Notes: generated by a model not told the origin, from the sequence alone. DNA of 64,000 bases from Acridotheres tristis (GCA_037013685.1 CM072905.1:7947491-8011490), one strand, 5' to 3'. Numbered from the stretch's first letter, positions 1 through 13,599 are shown. Translations and numbers: made by a program.

Positions 1-184
1 CTTATAAAGATTTTGCAAGATGAAGAAATAGCATGCTGAATCAATCCGGATTATTTTTTTTAATTAACTGAAGTAAAAGAAAGAATTTTAGAGAAAGAAA
101 ACATTCTTAGTTCATCACCTATCTTCTCATGATACCAGGATAAGACCTAAATCACAGAAAGATCTAAATAATCAGAGCAAATAG

Positions 185-388
185 AATTTCTTGGGTTTGA
201 AGGGAGACCTTAACATCATCTCCTTCCACTCCCTGCCATAGGTAGGGACACCTCCCACTATCCCAGGGTGCTCCAAGTCCCATCCAGCCTGGCCTTGGAA
301 ACTTCCAGGGATCCAGGGGCAGCCACAGCTTCTCTGGGCACCCTGTGCCTCACCACCCCCACAGGGAAGAATTTCTTCCATAATAATT
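185..388 (-). repeat. CR1-type LINE 3' fragment, minus orientation
   Basis: The plus strand reads as the reverse complement of a CR1 3' region: a short stretch resembling 'catctccttccactccctgc' is followed by the 'gggacacctcccact' segment, the 'cagcctggccttggaaactt' segment and the 'cacagcttctctgggcaccc' segment. These phrases are typical of degraded avian CR1 copies. The copy is 5'-truncated, which is usual for CR1, and has no coding capacity. Confidence 0.85.
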
Positions 389-3300
389 GGCAAGTGCAGG
401 ACAAATCTGAAAGAACGTGAACAGAACCACTTGGATTTACCTGGATTCCTTCCCCTACATGCAATAGCTGGAAAAGGAAGAAAGCATCCTGTTATTCCTG
501 AACACAGCCACTGCTACAGCACAGTTGAACATTTACCTGATGATCTACATGTGCTCCACAGGTGTTAAACACAGACCAAAATCTCAGATAAGACATGGAA
601 GGGGAAGGCAGGCTGTGAAAGGACTTAAAAAGGGTCAGCAGGGTCAGAGAAATGAGCCGAGGAACATTCTTAGCAGAGTAGGAATGAACAAAAGGAAAAA
701 AGCAGCAGCAGGCCAGGCCAGAAGATAAGAAGTTGAGGCAACCAAGGAATCAGATAAGAGGAGTTATACGAGATTTTTTTCAACCCTGTGGGTGGTGCAG
801 CTCAGGGCTGCGTTTGAGCTTTGACAGAAGGATTTGAAAGTGGCTGGAAATGCATTGTTCCAGTGAAAGGTCTTGTGAGAGCTGAAAGCTCAGCTCTGTG
901 TGCGGGTGCTGGGAGAGCAGCAGTGCTGCCTGAGCAGAGCTGTGCAGGGCAGGCTGGGCAAGGGGGATCAGGAGAGAGCACAGGACACCCCCAACACTCA
1001 CAGGAACAGCACCAGGGCAAACAAGATGAGATAAAAGGGAGCTGCTTCTTTAATCAGCTCCTTTCTCCTCTCCCCCAAAGATGGTGGTTAAAGCAGTGCT
1101 CAAATTTGAAAGCACTTAGGAGAAAAAATAAAGGGAAGGGGTGGGATTGAAGATGACAAAATAGCTTAGGGAGCAAAACAATTCATTAAATAAGAGACCA
1201 GATCTTGAGGAGCAGTAAGAGAAACCAAGAAGAAAATAAAATTATAATGGAGAAGATCTATAAAACCCAAGAGATGTCCACATTAAGAGTAAAAAATGGC
1301 CAAGTGCCTGGGCTTGGCCTAGCACAGCTACTCCAGCAGGATCCCACTGGAATGTGCAGTTCCAAAGCCTGGCCTTCCCAAGGCTTTGCAAATCCAGGTG
1401 CTCCCTCTCCTGTGCCATCACAGTCACTCTTCCCAAGGTTCAGGTGATTCCCTCAACAATAACCAAGGGCTGATCTCAAAGTGGTGACTTTGGCAGGGAT
1501 TACAGTCATTCTGTGTAGGGGATGTGAAATCAGTGATCCCCCTCTGGAGCAGCAGGATCCTGCTGGCACCTTCCACAAGTCACAGATTCAAAAATCAGAG
1601 AAAAAACTGCAATAGCCTCAGTGTCCAACACCCACTGGAACAATCGGTTCTAACACCAAAGGCTGCTGCCATATAGCTCGTAAGAAAAAGGACAGATGAA
1701 GAGAATGGGAAAAAAAATCACAAAATGAACAGAAACCTGCAAAAACTGGGTCTTTGCTGTCAGACAGATCAAGAGTTTGAACACAGATCTTGAAGACAGT
1801 ATATTCTTGTCTCTAGAAGCAAATAACAAAAAGGCATTTTTCCATTTTCTTTAACTAAAAGGGGCTTGCTGCTATGAAATAAATCATGAGTAGCACAGTC
1901 TTACTTAATCTGTAAAGACCTTAAACATTTTGGAAAAATAATGAATGCAAAATATTTTATATGATTAAATCTAGAGAACTTTTCTGTTTGTTTGGGTTTG
2001 ATTTCCTCCAACTTTCTAGGAAACTAACTCTTCACAGAAATTCCCAATGTTTTCTTTTCTTTTCAAAGTTGTTAAGATTGAAATGGGAAACCCATTTAAA
2101 AATTTCTTAAGAATCGATTCCTCTTTATTTATGCAAAGATGTGAAATAAAAGCACTGAGTCCACGAGAAGCATTTCTATCCCTCCTCTGTGAGCTGAGTA
2201 AAGACTGTAAACAAGGCACAAGGAACAGGAATCACAGGTATTCCATGTTAGCAAATCCTACTGCTGGGACACCACAAAGTGAAAATGATTTTTAAATTAA
2301 TACTTCACGTTTCAAAATCTTAATTGTGCATCTTTTATCATTCCCCTGATCAACAACATTTTTTCAGCCATCAGGAAGGAAATATTAATTTGAGGATAAT
2401 GGCTCAAATTTGTTTTTAACAAGCACAAAACTTCTGTCCAACTGCAACCATACACACGACCTGAAAAATGCACAGCTCTGATCAGTGTAACCAATAGCAT
2501 GAGTGGGTTGTTTTGTTTTGGGCTGCTGGTTTTTTTTAAAATAATATCCTTAATGGGGTGGGAGGAGATTGCTGGTGTTATTACATACTGTAGCCAACAT
2601 ACTTGACCAGCTTCAATTCAGTACTTATTAAAAACAGAAAACATTTTTGGCTGTGTTGGGTAATGAATAATTAGTTGCAAAATCAGTTTAGCGTTTACAT
2701 AGATTATAAATGCAAAATATGAGTAGAGTGAAATGGGAGAAGCTGTTGCATGCATTTCTCAGAAAAGCAAAATACTTTGCCTGCACAAGCAACTGACCCC
2801 AAACTTCCCACCTCCTCTGAAAATCTCACTTACAATCATATTTAATTTTTCTATTCAGCTGAGTTAAAAGTAACTGTATCTTCATAGCTTCCATTGCAGT
2901 AATTGGTTCAAATGCTGCACAGTAAAATCCTGTCTCAACTATAACACAACATTCAACTGCCTTTGGAACCAAAGTACAGACAGGGCATGAAATGGCAAAG
3001 CCTGGGATGAACTCTGAATGGAACATTATTAATAAATTGCACTCACCCCATTTTAAATCAGATCTAACAGTGACTCCTCTCTTATTACTCGTTTTATTTT
3101 TCAGTCCACATTCGTCACATAACAACAACAATCAGACCCCCCGGCTCGCCCTGTGCTGCCCAAAGGACAGATGACAGACAGTGCTCTCTGCTCTGACATG
3201 CAGAACACAGAAAAATCCCAAGGGCCACTGACAGTCCTGCTGGGGATTTTCCTTGGCACACAAAGGTTAGTGATCCTGAGTCAGAATATGAGAAAAAAAG

Positions 3301-3699
3301 GGAAAATTGCTTTCTCTCCCTGCCTCAAAGTATAGTTTTCAATTCAACATGAGCAGATCTTTAAAATACTATAAATGAGTTTTTCCAAATCTAAATTAAA
3401 TGGAAATCACCAGGAACATTTTAAGTGCTAAAGCAAATTTAGCCTAATTTCATAAAGAAAACACGACACAAGCACCTATTTTGAAGCACAAAAATATAAT
3501 AAAGCAGAAAATGTGGGCATTGTAGTGCTAACATTTCAGGTTACCTGCTGCATCCAGCTCTAGGCATAGAGACAGATTTGAAAACTGGCATCTATCTGAA
3601 CCCCTACAAAGCTCACTCACAACAAGTCTCATGGATTGAGGAAGCTGAAATCTTGCACAGCACACATAACGTGGAAAGGCAGAAAAGAGATGGAAGCAT

Positions 3700-4470
3700 T
3701 GAATAAAGCAGCTTTATTTATTTTAAAACTAAACCATAGCTAAGCCCTCACGGGGGAAAGCCTGTTATCCCCTTTTCATTTTCTGCACTACGACATTCAA
3801 ACGTAGCTCCTTCCCTCTGATGCTGAAAGCTTTCAAATGCATTAAGAAAACAAGCAAAAATAAACAAGATTTTTCATTATTAGTAGAGATTCCACTAAAT
3901 GCTACCTCTCCGACACAAAAGCAGCAGTAGAGAACACCAAATCATTGCATTTTTCTGCTCAGTGCAACATATCTTTACAAGCAGCTCGCTGCGAAGACGC
4001 CATTTTATCAAACCTGAAACGCAGCCAAAAGCTCAGGACGCTGTGCTGCTGCTCTCTCGCTGAAATGTTATGTAATAAATTGATTTAACAGAAGCAGATG
4101 CTATTTTCTCAGGGTTAGGGTTACTTTCTCTCTTTTTTTGGCTCTAAAAAGGGCTGATGGGTAATAAAATACCTGAAGAAAGGAGCCGCCCAACCATCCT
4201 AGGAGACGCTACATTGTGTGCAGAGCTGTTTCTACTCCTGCCTCTACGTTCTCCAGGGCTCCCGGCTTCAATATGTCGGCTGTGTACAGTGTAAGCCTCA
4301 TCCTGTAGAGCTGCCAAGAAAATCTGTGTGTGCGAGAGCGCGCCCAGACAACCTGCGAGCTCGGCCGGGCCCCGGCTGCACTGGCTATGGAAATGCCCTT
4401 TCCACGCACAGCCCTCCTCCCCCTTCCCCAGCTCCGCTCCCCGGCTCTAGGTGAAGGTATCAACAGAGCA
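3700..4470. promoter_or_regulatory. Candidate regulatory segment in the intron, repeat-free and CpG-richer at its right end
   Basis: This segment has no CR1 sequence. It moves from AT-rich DNA into a CpG-containing stretch at about 4320-4400, with GAGAGCGCGCCC and CTCGGCCGGGCC. The composition differs from the surrounding intron and would suit an enhancer or an alternative intragenic promoter. There is no TATA box, defined start site or splice-consistent first exon, so function is inference only. A two-unit TTAGGG-like stretch near 4114 is too short to mean anything. Confidence 0.25.
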
Positions 4471-4677
4471 GGATTTTTAAGCTTTGATTATCTAATTGCA
4501 GCTGACACTAAACCGATCTTCCTTCCTCTTTAAATTCTTTCAACTGTCACAAAACATTTTCACTTCAGGACCCAGCTACAATTAGCGCCCGTAGCTGCTT
4601 TTCTGCTGTTTTGAAAGTCAGCCAAGAGAAGACGCGGGTGCTGCTGAACGCCTGCCCTGGGCTCCTGCCTCCTGATC

Positions 4678-5400
4678 AGTGTTCTCCTCCTTCCTCCTGC
4701 CCCATCTCCTTCCTCCAGCCCCATCACCTTCCTCCAGCCCCATCTCCCGCCCAGTGTCCTCCTCCCTTTCCCTGCCCCATCTCCTGCCCAGAGTCTGCTC
4801 CTTTCCCTGCCCCATCTCCTGCCCGGTGTCCTCCTCCCTTTCCCTGCCCCATCTCCTGCCCAGTGTCCTCCTCCCTTTCCCTGCCCCATCTCTTGCCCAG
4901 TGTCCTCCTCCCTTTCCCAGCCCCATCTCTTGCCCAGTGTTCTCCTCCTTCCTCCTGCCCCATCTCCTTCCTCCAGCCCCATCTCCCGCCCAGTGTCCTC
5001 CTCCCTTTCCCTGCCCCATCTCCTGCCCAGAGTCTGCTCCTTTCCCTGCCCCATCTCCTGCCCGGTGTCCTCCTCCCTTTCCCTGCCCCATCTCCTGCCC
5101 AGTGTTCTCCTCCCTCTCCCAGCTCCATCTCCTGCCCAGTGTTCTCCTCCTTCCTCCTGCCCCATCTCCTGCCCGGTGTCTTTCCTTTCCCAGCCCCATC
5201 TCCTGCCTCCTGCCCGGTGTCCTCCTCCCCCTCCCAGCCCCATCTCCTGCCCATCGCCCTGCTCCCTGCTCCAGTGCCAGCTCCTGCCTCATCGTTCTCC
5301 TCCCTGCCCCGGTTCCTTCCGTGCCAAGCGTCCTCTCTCTCCCCTGCCCCAGCTCCCGCCCGCCGCCTTCCTCCCTGCCCCAGCGGCAGCTCCCAAGTCC
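4678..5400. repeat. Pyrimidine-rich minisatellite, unit about 36-37 bp, roughly 16-18 copies
   Basis: The plus strand repeats a unit of the form gtgtcctcctccctttccc followed by tgccccatctcctgcccag, with shorter variants. A higher-order pattern is visible: the block starting near 4679 recurs near 4938, so groups of about six units were duplicated together. The array degenerates after about 5270. Because the minus strand, which is the sense strand of the host gene, is almost purely purine with few T residues, all its frames stay open for over 200 codons. Those frames and their plus-strand counterparts are repeat artefacts, not genes. Confidence 0.93.
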
Positions 5401-5454
5401 CAGATGTACCCTGGACTGCTGCCAAGCCTTTAATGACTTCCCTGCCTCTATCTA

Positions 5455-5730
5455 AACCAGCTCTAAGTGGCAAACGCGAGCGCATTAATCAGCAGCGCGG
5501 TTGTTTATAGAGGCAGGGAAGAGCTGCCCGAACAATGCGGCAGGAGCGGGCGCTGGCTGCGCCTGCACAGCGGGACCGACCATCTTGGAACACCCCGGGC
5601 CGGCAGCCTCGGCTCCCTCCAGGGCACTCAGAGGGAGCAGAATGGGCTCAGCTTTCCATTTATAGGGCCTAAAGATCGCCATAAATTCTGAGATTGCACA
5701 TACAAGGCTTTTATCAGTGCCCAGACACAA
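5455..5730. promoter_or_regulatory. CpG-richer intronic segment, possible alternative promoter or enhancer
   Basis: Just right of the minisatellite the sequence becomes unique and CpG-rich, with about a dozen CpG dinucleotides between 5470 and 5610. It includes GCGAGCGC, GCAGCGCGG and GGGCCGGCAG. Some mammalian TNRC6C transcripts encode a shorter protein from a downstream start, so an intragenic promoter would be plausible. I can point to no start site, initiator or donor that proves it. Confidence 0.28.
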
Positions 5731-8700
5731 ATGTCGAAGGCTAATTCACACAAACTTCCAGCATGTCCAATTTACGATTATTTCCCCTCCTACCTGCCCC
5801 AAATACATATTAATGATGTGGTAAATGGGGCACGTTTCAACTTTGCAGTTTCCTGTCAGGGGCTCAGCAGAGTGGTGTCACCCTCTGTGCTGGATCTCAC
5901 GCCGATGGCTCTTTAAAGCTTCGGCCACACTCTCGGGGTCGCTGCCACTCCAGCACCGAGGCACAATTGCTGCTGCTATTCTTGGCTCAAGAACTGCTCC
6001 ACTGAAGGACTCCTGAAAATAGCTGGTTTCCTCCTGAAGATATTTATTCTCTGTTTCTCTGCAATAGTCTCTGAATACCGGTCGGGTTCAACCTCATTTC
6101 AGAAACAGCAGATAAATGGAAATCAAGCCTGTTTGGTTTTGTTTCTATTCAGAAAATTATTTCAAATGCACGCAGGAACTAGGCTTGAGAGTCAATTTTG
6201 CAAGAACAGTTTTAAGTGTAACTATTGTTGTGGTATATTACATTCCTTTAAAACTAACTACACATTATTGAGATTTCCATTAGTTAAAATGATATGTCAA
6301 AATTGGGGTCCTTGTATTTTTCCTATAAATAAGACAAACTTCCTGTAATCAACTTCAATTTATGAAGGCAAATAGTTATATAGGGCACCTATTGAAGGGG
6401 ACTGTTTTTGCCACAGAAAGGCAAAGAAGAACCCCAAGAAATGAGTCAAAGCTCAGTAAAAAGCTTGGGAGTAAAATGAAGTGCAGCTTCCAACCAACAG
6501 TGCTGGCAGAGCACATCCATCCCCTTCTTATCTTGGACCCATTCTGATGGGGAATGCGTCTCATGAATTTGAAATTCGTAACTATTAATACCTGAAGACT
6601 AAAAATGGGGATGCAGCCTACTCACCTGGTCTAAGGAACTATTCCTGACACACACAGGGTGACATTATCCCAACCCAGCAAGAAAGGCCTCCAGCAATGG
6701 AGCCTGCACATTCCCAAGTGCTCTATCTCACTTCTCAAGACAGCTTTCATACCGGCACGATTTTCCTAATGTCCGTCCTCAATCTTCCTTGTTGAAATTG
6801 AAGCCCATAATTTCTTATCTGATCCATCACAGGCACACAGAAGGTATAATTTCCTTCCCTGCAGCAGCCATTTAGGTATCTCAGCATTTATAATTCCAAT
6901 CTTCCTTTCAGTCAGGAGTTCCAATTCCTTCCTTCTTGGCAAAGCTTTTCTCCAAGATCTCTACCCATTCCTGTTGAATTCCTCTGCCTCTTCCAAGTGG
7001 TTCCTTCTGAAGCACAGTACCTCCAGCTGGAATGTTCAGAGGCCTTATCCCTCATGTCCCACGGGAAGCAGTGCTGCCTCTATCCCTCAGTGACTGTTCT
7101 CTTTCTAACACATTAATCAAGTTTATCCTGTGACCAGATCCCTTTTCGTAGCGTGAGACCCACACACCTGTATTTGGGTACAGAGCTGCTCTGGCCAAAT
7201 AAAGAAACTTTCCTGTTTCTTTATTTCTTAGCCAATTACACAGTTGTGTCACCACTACTCCATAGTGTAATTTTGCCTTTCTGTTGCCTAGCACTCTTCT
7301 CCAGTTGGTCTTGCTCAAGACTTTATTGAAGGCTGTTGTTTAATTATCCCCTTTGGCATAACCTGCTTTCCACAAGCCCCACTGACTCTGCATTTCTCTC
7401 CTGAAAAGTTCAACATGCACAGAAATGTCTGCTTTGGGTTTTGTTTCCCCTGGGATCATTCTAACAGTTACTCTGATTTACACTTCCTCAGTTCTAACTT
7501 TCTCACCTCTTAACATTGGTTGGCTTTTTTCTCTTTTAAGAGTTTTCCTGAAGTGACCACATTGCTCCAATCTGTGCTCTGCTTAGTCCACTATGAATGT
7601 CATCATTTCCAGACAACTGGACACTCTATTTCCTGAAGTGCTCTAACTCACTGTAGCTTTAGTTCTAAATTTACAGATGAAGGGGAAAGGTGCTTAAAGT
7701 ATTCCTGATGCCATCCATCAGTGGTTCCCTCTGTCCCACTGACCCTGGAGGCTTTTTACTGCTGACTCACTTATGGATGAGTTAGCTTTTGCTCTTTGGG
7801 GCTTTTTTTTTCCTCCAAACTGCTACAAATGTCTTTATTTCTTTCTAGTAGCATTATATATAAGTCCTGAGCTGTACAAATTCAGCTTTCCTGTAATTTT
7901 CACATGACCTCAAGTATGCATATGGGACTTTCTCTTCTTCCCAAGGACTAAACTCCTACCTATTCCCTGGTCACTTTGACGTTAGTTGCTTTCTACCTTT
8001 TACTTCTCCACCATCAGGAAAGGTCCTGCTGCTTGGTCTCTTCATGTACTTTGTCAGAAATCTCCACCTGAACTTTTGACCAGCTTGCCAGACTGTTTCC
8101 TGACCTTTTTTTCCTCACAGACACCTGGGCAGCTCCTGTCCCTGGCTGTCCCTGCAGCACAGCCATCCACAGTGAAGCTGGACAAGAGATGCAGCTCTGC
8201 AGCTCCTGAAGCAAAAGCAGCCACCTTGGAGCCATCAAGCTTTGCACAGCTCCACTCTTTGAAAGTGAGGACAGCAAAACTACAAAAGCACCTCAGTTAT
8301 TTATTCTTACACAGATTTCTATTTTTCTTTCTCCCTGTGCAAAATTCTAATCACTGTCAAAGAGATTTGAAGCAGCAGATTTATTTTTCATGCTCTGCTT
8401 GCCTGATGTCAGATAACATCCACAATACAGAAAAATTCGTTCCAAAGATTAGTTTCCTGATGAGTTTTTACCATAATTTTTCAATCCTAATGCCTGTATT
8501 TGGGCTACACAGAGATTGCCACTTCCTTGTATTCAAAGCATTATAAGGAGTTTTTGAAAATGTTGATGGGGGACAAAACTCTGAACTAGATCAGACTCAC
8601 TTCCCACAACTTTCCTGTCACTGCAGTTCAGAAAATTTTCATCATCCAGGAGACAGAACCATGGGTTAAATCCCTTGTCTGTGTTATCTGCTACATTTAT

Positions 8701-9268
8701 GGCCTTGTGTGATGTTTTAACTTCCTTTTGTCTGAATATACACCTGGCACCAGTGACCTTTGGGAACGCTGCCTGATTTCCAGGGCCACACATCAAGTGC
8801 TACCAAATGCTAAACAAAGCCCTGAGGAGCAGCAGGAAAAGACAGAAACACAATCACCTCTTACACCTGAACATCCCCTTACAGCACTAATTGTGGCAAA
8901 AAATGTAATCAAGCCAAATTCTGATGATTTTTCCCATGTTTTCATCCAGTAGTAAGAAAACTTTTCCACAAGTTACAGAAATGTGTGTGCAGTGATGAGC
9001 TGTGCAGTGGATTGCTCTGCAGATTGTGGCCAACAGAGGTGTGTAAGGATTGAAGCTGTCAGCAGTTTCTTGGCAGGATGGAATTGTGTGTTTGTTCTAT
9101 ACATGCACCTTCCACTGAAGCAGCATGGAGAGCCAACTCCTGTTTTCAAGGAAACATCAACTTGCTGCTTTCTTCATTTGAGATCAACAGCCATGACACC
9201 ATGAAGCACATCATCCAGGTATTATGGAGAACTTTTTTTTTCAGTGTATTTTAGATATAAAGTGTGAA

Positions 9269-9288
9269 ATATATATATATATATATAT
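9269..9288. repeat. (AT)10 microsatellite
   Basis: Ten uninterrupted AT dinucleotides in AT-rich intronic DNA. Likely length-polymorphic. Confidence 0.97.
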
Positions 9289-12200
9289 CTAGGAACTGTG
9301 CAAACACAATGAATAAATAGTACCTAATTTTTACTTTAAAGCTTCTAGTGTTTTAACTATTACATATGAAAATCTCTGCTCTGGGAAATCCAGAATAAAT
9401 CAATTTTAAAAGTTTCTGGTTTTAATTGTGCAACTTTTCAACTAAAAGCAAAAACACAGTAATGTTTTGCCAACAAAGATATGCTGCTAATGGAATTGCA
9501 GAATATGGGCCCAAAGAGGTGAAGTTCAGCAAATCATTTCCATAAAAGCACTTTTCATATGTGCTTTGTTTGTCAAAGCTCAGCCTGTTTGCAATGCCTC
9601 CAGGAGATCAATCTAAATCGTATTTCAGACTTTTGAAATTAAACATTATTACTATATTTCAGAACTGCTTTGACACGTGCATGCCTTACCTACAGGCACC
9701 ACAAATCACAAGGAAGCTGAGCTGCTCAAGCTGAATTCTTCATGCATGACTTTAGCAGAAAGGTCTCCATTACTTTGCTGGATCTGATTAAACAACTGTA
9801 TGTCAAAAGCTTATTAGTGTTTTCCAACTATACTGACTGGCTTTAGAAGGCATTATAATCCTTCCCTAAAACTCTTCTCCAAATTTGACTTTACAACCAC
9901 AGAAAATTACCCAGTCTAAGGGAATTCTGAAGTAACTGCAGTTAAAGGATTGGATGTTTGGAATGACTATTGTCAGACATTATTTCAACAGTAACCAGCA
10001 TATTTCCTAAAATTTCCTAAAAAATTATCAAAACCAAAGTCAATATAAAGAGATTATAAGAAGAGTTAACCTGTCAAAGAAGAGCAATCAGCAACTTCCA
10101 GCTGCCCACTTCAAGCTGCACACCACACCATGCCATAAGCATGAATCTCTCAACTGCAGCTAAAGAAATTTTCAAACACAAAATAAACCTCCCAGCTCCA
10201 GAGAAAAGAAGAATAAAGTTCAGCACAAAATCTGGCATCAGCCCACATGGAGAAAATAAATCTCTCTTTGTAACTGCTGTCAAATTCTCACTTCACAACA
10301 AACAACAGATAGAACAAATTAAGAGTGTAACTCGAGTTGCCACAGTGCCGGTGTGTTTACTCATTCTAATTACTGCAGGAGTTACTTGCTCTCATTTCTT
10401 TCTGGACTTTGGAAACAGATAACATGTTCTGCAAAGTACTCTACTTGCCAATAAAAAGTTCCAGCCTGACTCCTGCAGGCCGTGGTTGTTGTTTTTGAGT
10501 TGACAGATGGTGGCTTCACAGTGCTGAATTTCAGGAAAGGCAACTTGGAGGAGAACTGATTACTTCTTTTGATCTCTGTTCTAATAATCATCAAACACAC
10601 TGGTTGCCTGGAGACTCCTATATAAAATTCATCATTTGTAAAGAAACTAAGACATTTTTATTACTTGTTATTTTTAATCTCCCATGGTAGCTTCCAGAAA
10701 TTATCCTAATTCTTTTAGATCACGTGGCAAAGGATCACTCCAATAATTCAATGAATGGGGAAATGCCTCACACCTTAATAAGGGAAGCTAACTACTCACC
10801 TGTTTAGTAGAGTTAGATGACAAAGTGGGGAGGGAAGAGATAAAGAGTCTCATCTTTAAGTAAAAAAACAAATTAGACTAGATAATAGAATAGTGCTCAT
10901 AATTTAAGAGATACAGCTTTCCTTCAGTGTAATCCTGGAAAGGATTACAGAGGGAGCAGGTCAAGAACAAGCTCTGTAGCTCAAGACAGACGTTCCAGAT
11001 AAATAACTATTCTACTCTAAAGTACTTCAGAAAAGAGTCCCATGAGAGTTAACAATGAATAAAAGACTGCTTTCAAGGGGTAAGATTTCTAAAATATTCT
11101 ATGCAATTTGAAATGTTTTAATTTGATAACCGTTTGTCTGGTTAATGTTCTAGAGATTACCTTAAGAGAGAAACAAAAAATCCCTACTCTCCTCCACTTC
11201 ATTGATATTTCTAGGTGATAAACCTGACAAAGAATATATTAGTGGCCATTAATTCCCACTTGCCTTACATTGGCAGAACATCCTTTTTAATCATGACATT
11301 GCAGTTAAGTTCTGATAAGTGTTTTGGATAGGCCAAGGCAGTAGATAACAGGGGTTGCTGATAAGAGAATAAAGAGATAAAATGGTGTGATTTTTAGTGG
11401 AGAGACTGGCAATGACTCTAAGAGTATTCCTTGTACCAGGGTAGTTATAAATAAGGCCTGTAAGGAATGTGGGTGCATAATTACAAGTTAACTCTGAAGG
11501 AATATGATGCTGTAAGAAGAAATGCTACAGACATGAGCTCACATCAAGCATCTTCTGGATACAAGATGTTCATGTAGGGCAATCCTGACTCTTTGATTAC
11601 ACCAAATCACCCATTAAAAGGTGTTGCTGTGGTTCATGATGAGCCTAAAGGAGCCCATGGTGCTTGGGCAGAAGCCAGCCCAGGTGGGAGGGAGCTCTGA
11701 GCACGGCTCCATCACTGCCTTTACCCTTGAGGATGTCCAATCATGGATCCCTCTCCCACACTGCAGGTGCTGTTCAGGCAGATAAAATTCCTTTTTGCAT
11801 GTGCCTCAGGGACCTACACCGACTCTTCTGGACAAGTTTGATTTTTTTTGTTCCTTCCCATCATGTCCCCAGAGAACTTTTACCTGCACAACTCTTTAGC
11901 AAATGAAATACCCAAGGAGCCAGAGACAGACATTTAAAGGAAAACAGTTCCTGCTGATGCTAAGAGGAGGATGGCAAAAAGCTTTGTTTCAATAAATATT
12001 TTAGAGAGAATCCTCCTATTTAAAATTCTTCATTTTCATATTCACAAAAACATACCAGTTTGAGTAGGATTTCTGGGAGAATTCTTATGTTTACAGGATA
12101 TAGAATTCCCTACTTTTTTCTAAATCTAACAGTCACTCTCAAATCCCAAGAGCTGAGATGAAAAAGCTTTGGCCTTCCCTGGGTACCGTTCCTACTTCTT

Positions 12201-12699
12201 TGCTCTTTATGCTCGACAAGATGAAAACAAAAGCCTGTAAGAGAGAGTGAGTGAGCCTGTGAAAATGTGCAATTCATGTCTACAAAGGTCTCTCAGGAGA
12301 GAGATACTCCTCCCTTGGCCTCCCAGGGCAGCCAGGCACAGAGCTGCTGTCGTTAGAAGCCGAGGTGGACATTTATTTTTTTCCTCCTGTGCCTGCAGTC
12401 AGTAAATGAGCTGATGCTCCACCTGCTGGAAAGAGCTCCAGAATTCAGCAAGATCTTTCTGTGTGGAAAAGGCCACCACTGAAATCTCAAAACACCACCT
12501 CATGTCAGCAGGCAAAAAGGTAGCCAAGATTTCGCTTGTTTAAGATCCTGTTCAGTGTGCAGATCCTGTGGTGCCTTTGAAACCTTTTGTTTTGACTTTA
12601 CAGAGTAAAGAGCAACAGGACAATTGTGACTCTATGGACAAACTGCTACTGAGCAATTAAAATTGCAGGTTTAGATTTGAAATGAAGAAGAAATTATTT

Positions 12700-13105
12700 A
12701 CTTAAAGGGTGGTAAGGCCAGAGGAGGCCATGGAGATGCTCCAAGGGCTGGAGCCCCTGTGCTCTGGAGCCAGGCTGGCAGAACTGGGGGTGCTCCCCTG
12801 GAGAAGAGAAGGATCCACAGAGACCCCAGAGCTCCTTCCAGGGCCTGAAGGAGCTCCAGGAGAGCTGGGGAGGGACTGGGGACAAGGGATGGAGGGACAG
12901 GACAAGGGGGAATGGCTGTAAGATGAAGAAGGGTAGGTTTAGATGAAATATTAGGAAGAAATTCTCCACTCTAAAGGTGGTGAGACATTGGTGCCAGGTG
13001 GGATGGGCTTGGAGCAAGCTGGTCTGGTGGAAAGTGTCCAAGCCCATGGCAGGGGGGTGGAATGAGATGAGCTTTAAGGTTAATTCACCACAAACCATTC
13101 CATGA
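12700..13105 (+). repeat. CR1-type LINE 3' fragment, plus orientation
   Basis: The block contains 'gagatgctccaagggctgga', 'ctctggagccaggctggcag' and 'ggagggacaggacaaggggg', then the terminal 'aatattaggaagaaattctc' and 'ggtgggatgggcttggagca' phrases characteristic of avian CR1 3' ends. The inner 200 bp closely match the copy at 14862-15060 in the same orientation, so both come from one subfamily. It is 5'-truncated and non-coding. Confidence 0.9.
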
Positions 13106-13599
13106 TTGTGATGCTAAGTACACTTTTGCTAAGAGATTGATCTGGGTTAACTTGTTTGGGGCAATAATAAAAAATGAAGCAAAAAAGCTGCTGCACTGTT
13201 TCTTTTCCTCTCATTTGTACTAACTTTTACTGTACTCTGAATTTTTCCAATGGTAACATAAAAGAAGCAAAAAATTAAAACCCCCCAGACTAATTCAACA
13301 GTGTAAAACATCTGCTGAGGGTCACCAAACTGGCTGAGATACTACACATAGAGCAAGTTAAAATAGGAATTGAGGAAAAAATAAAGCCTCAAGGTAGAAA
13401 TGCATCTATCAAGATCAAAGTCAGACAGCTCGTACTACACTCTTACAAGCAAAGCTCTTTTATGAGTTATGTTATGATTCACAGTGTCCTTTGTTCCATT
13501 AAATTCAAACACAGATGCTTCAGGTACATCTACAATGATGCCTGGAAGAAACCTCCTGACCCCCAGGCAGCCTGAGCCACTTAAGCTGTGTGTCCCACA

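Noticed and set aside
4112..4127. TTAGGG-like interstitial telomere repeat
   Set aside because: Only about two units. Expected by chance.
4560..5510. Several 177-299-codon open frames on both strands
   Set aside because: All come from the pyrimidine-rich minisatellite. Translations are monotonous Pro/Ser/Cys or Gly/Arg/Glu repeats with no domain.
7986..8546. 186-codon plus-strand open frame
   Set aside because: No domain or signal recognised. It is consistent with chance in pyrimidine-biased DNA.
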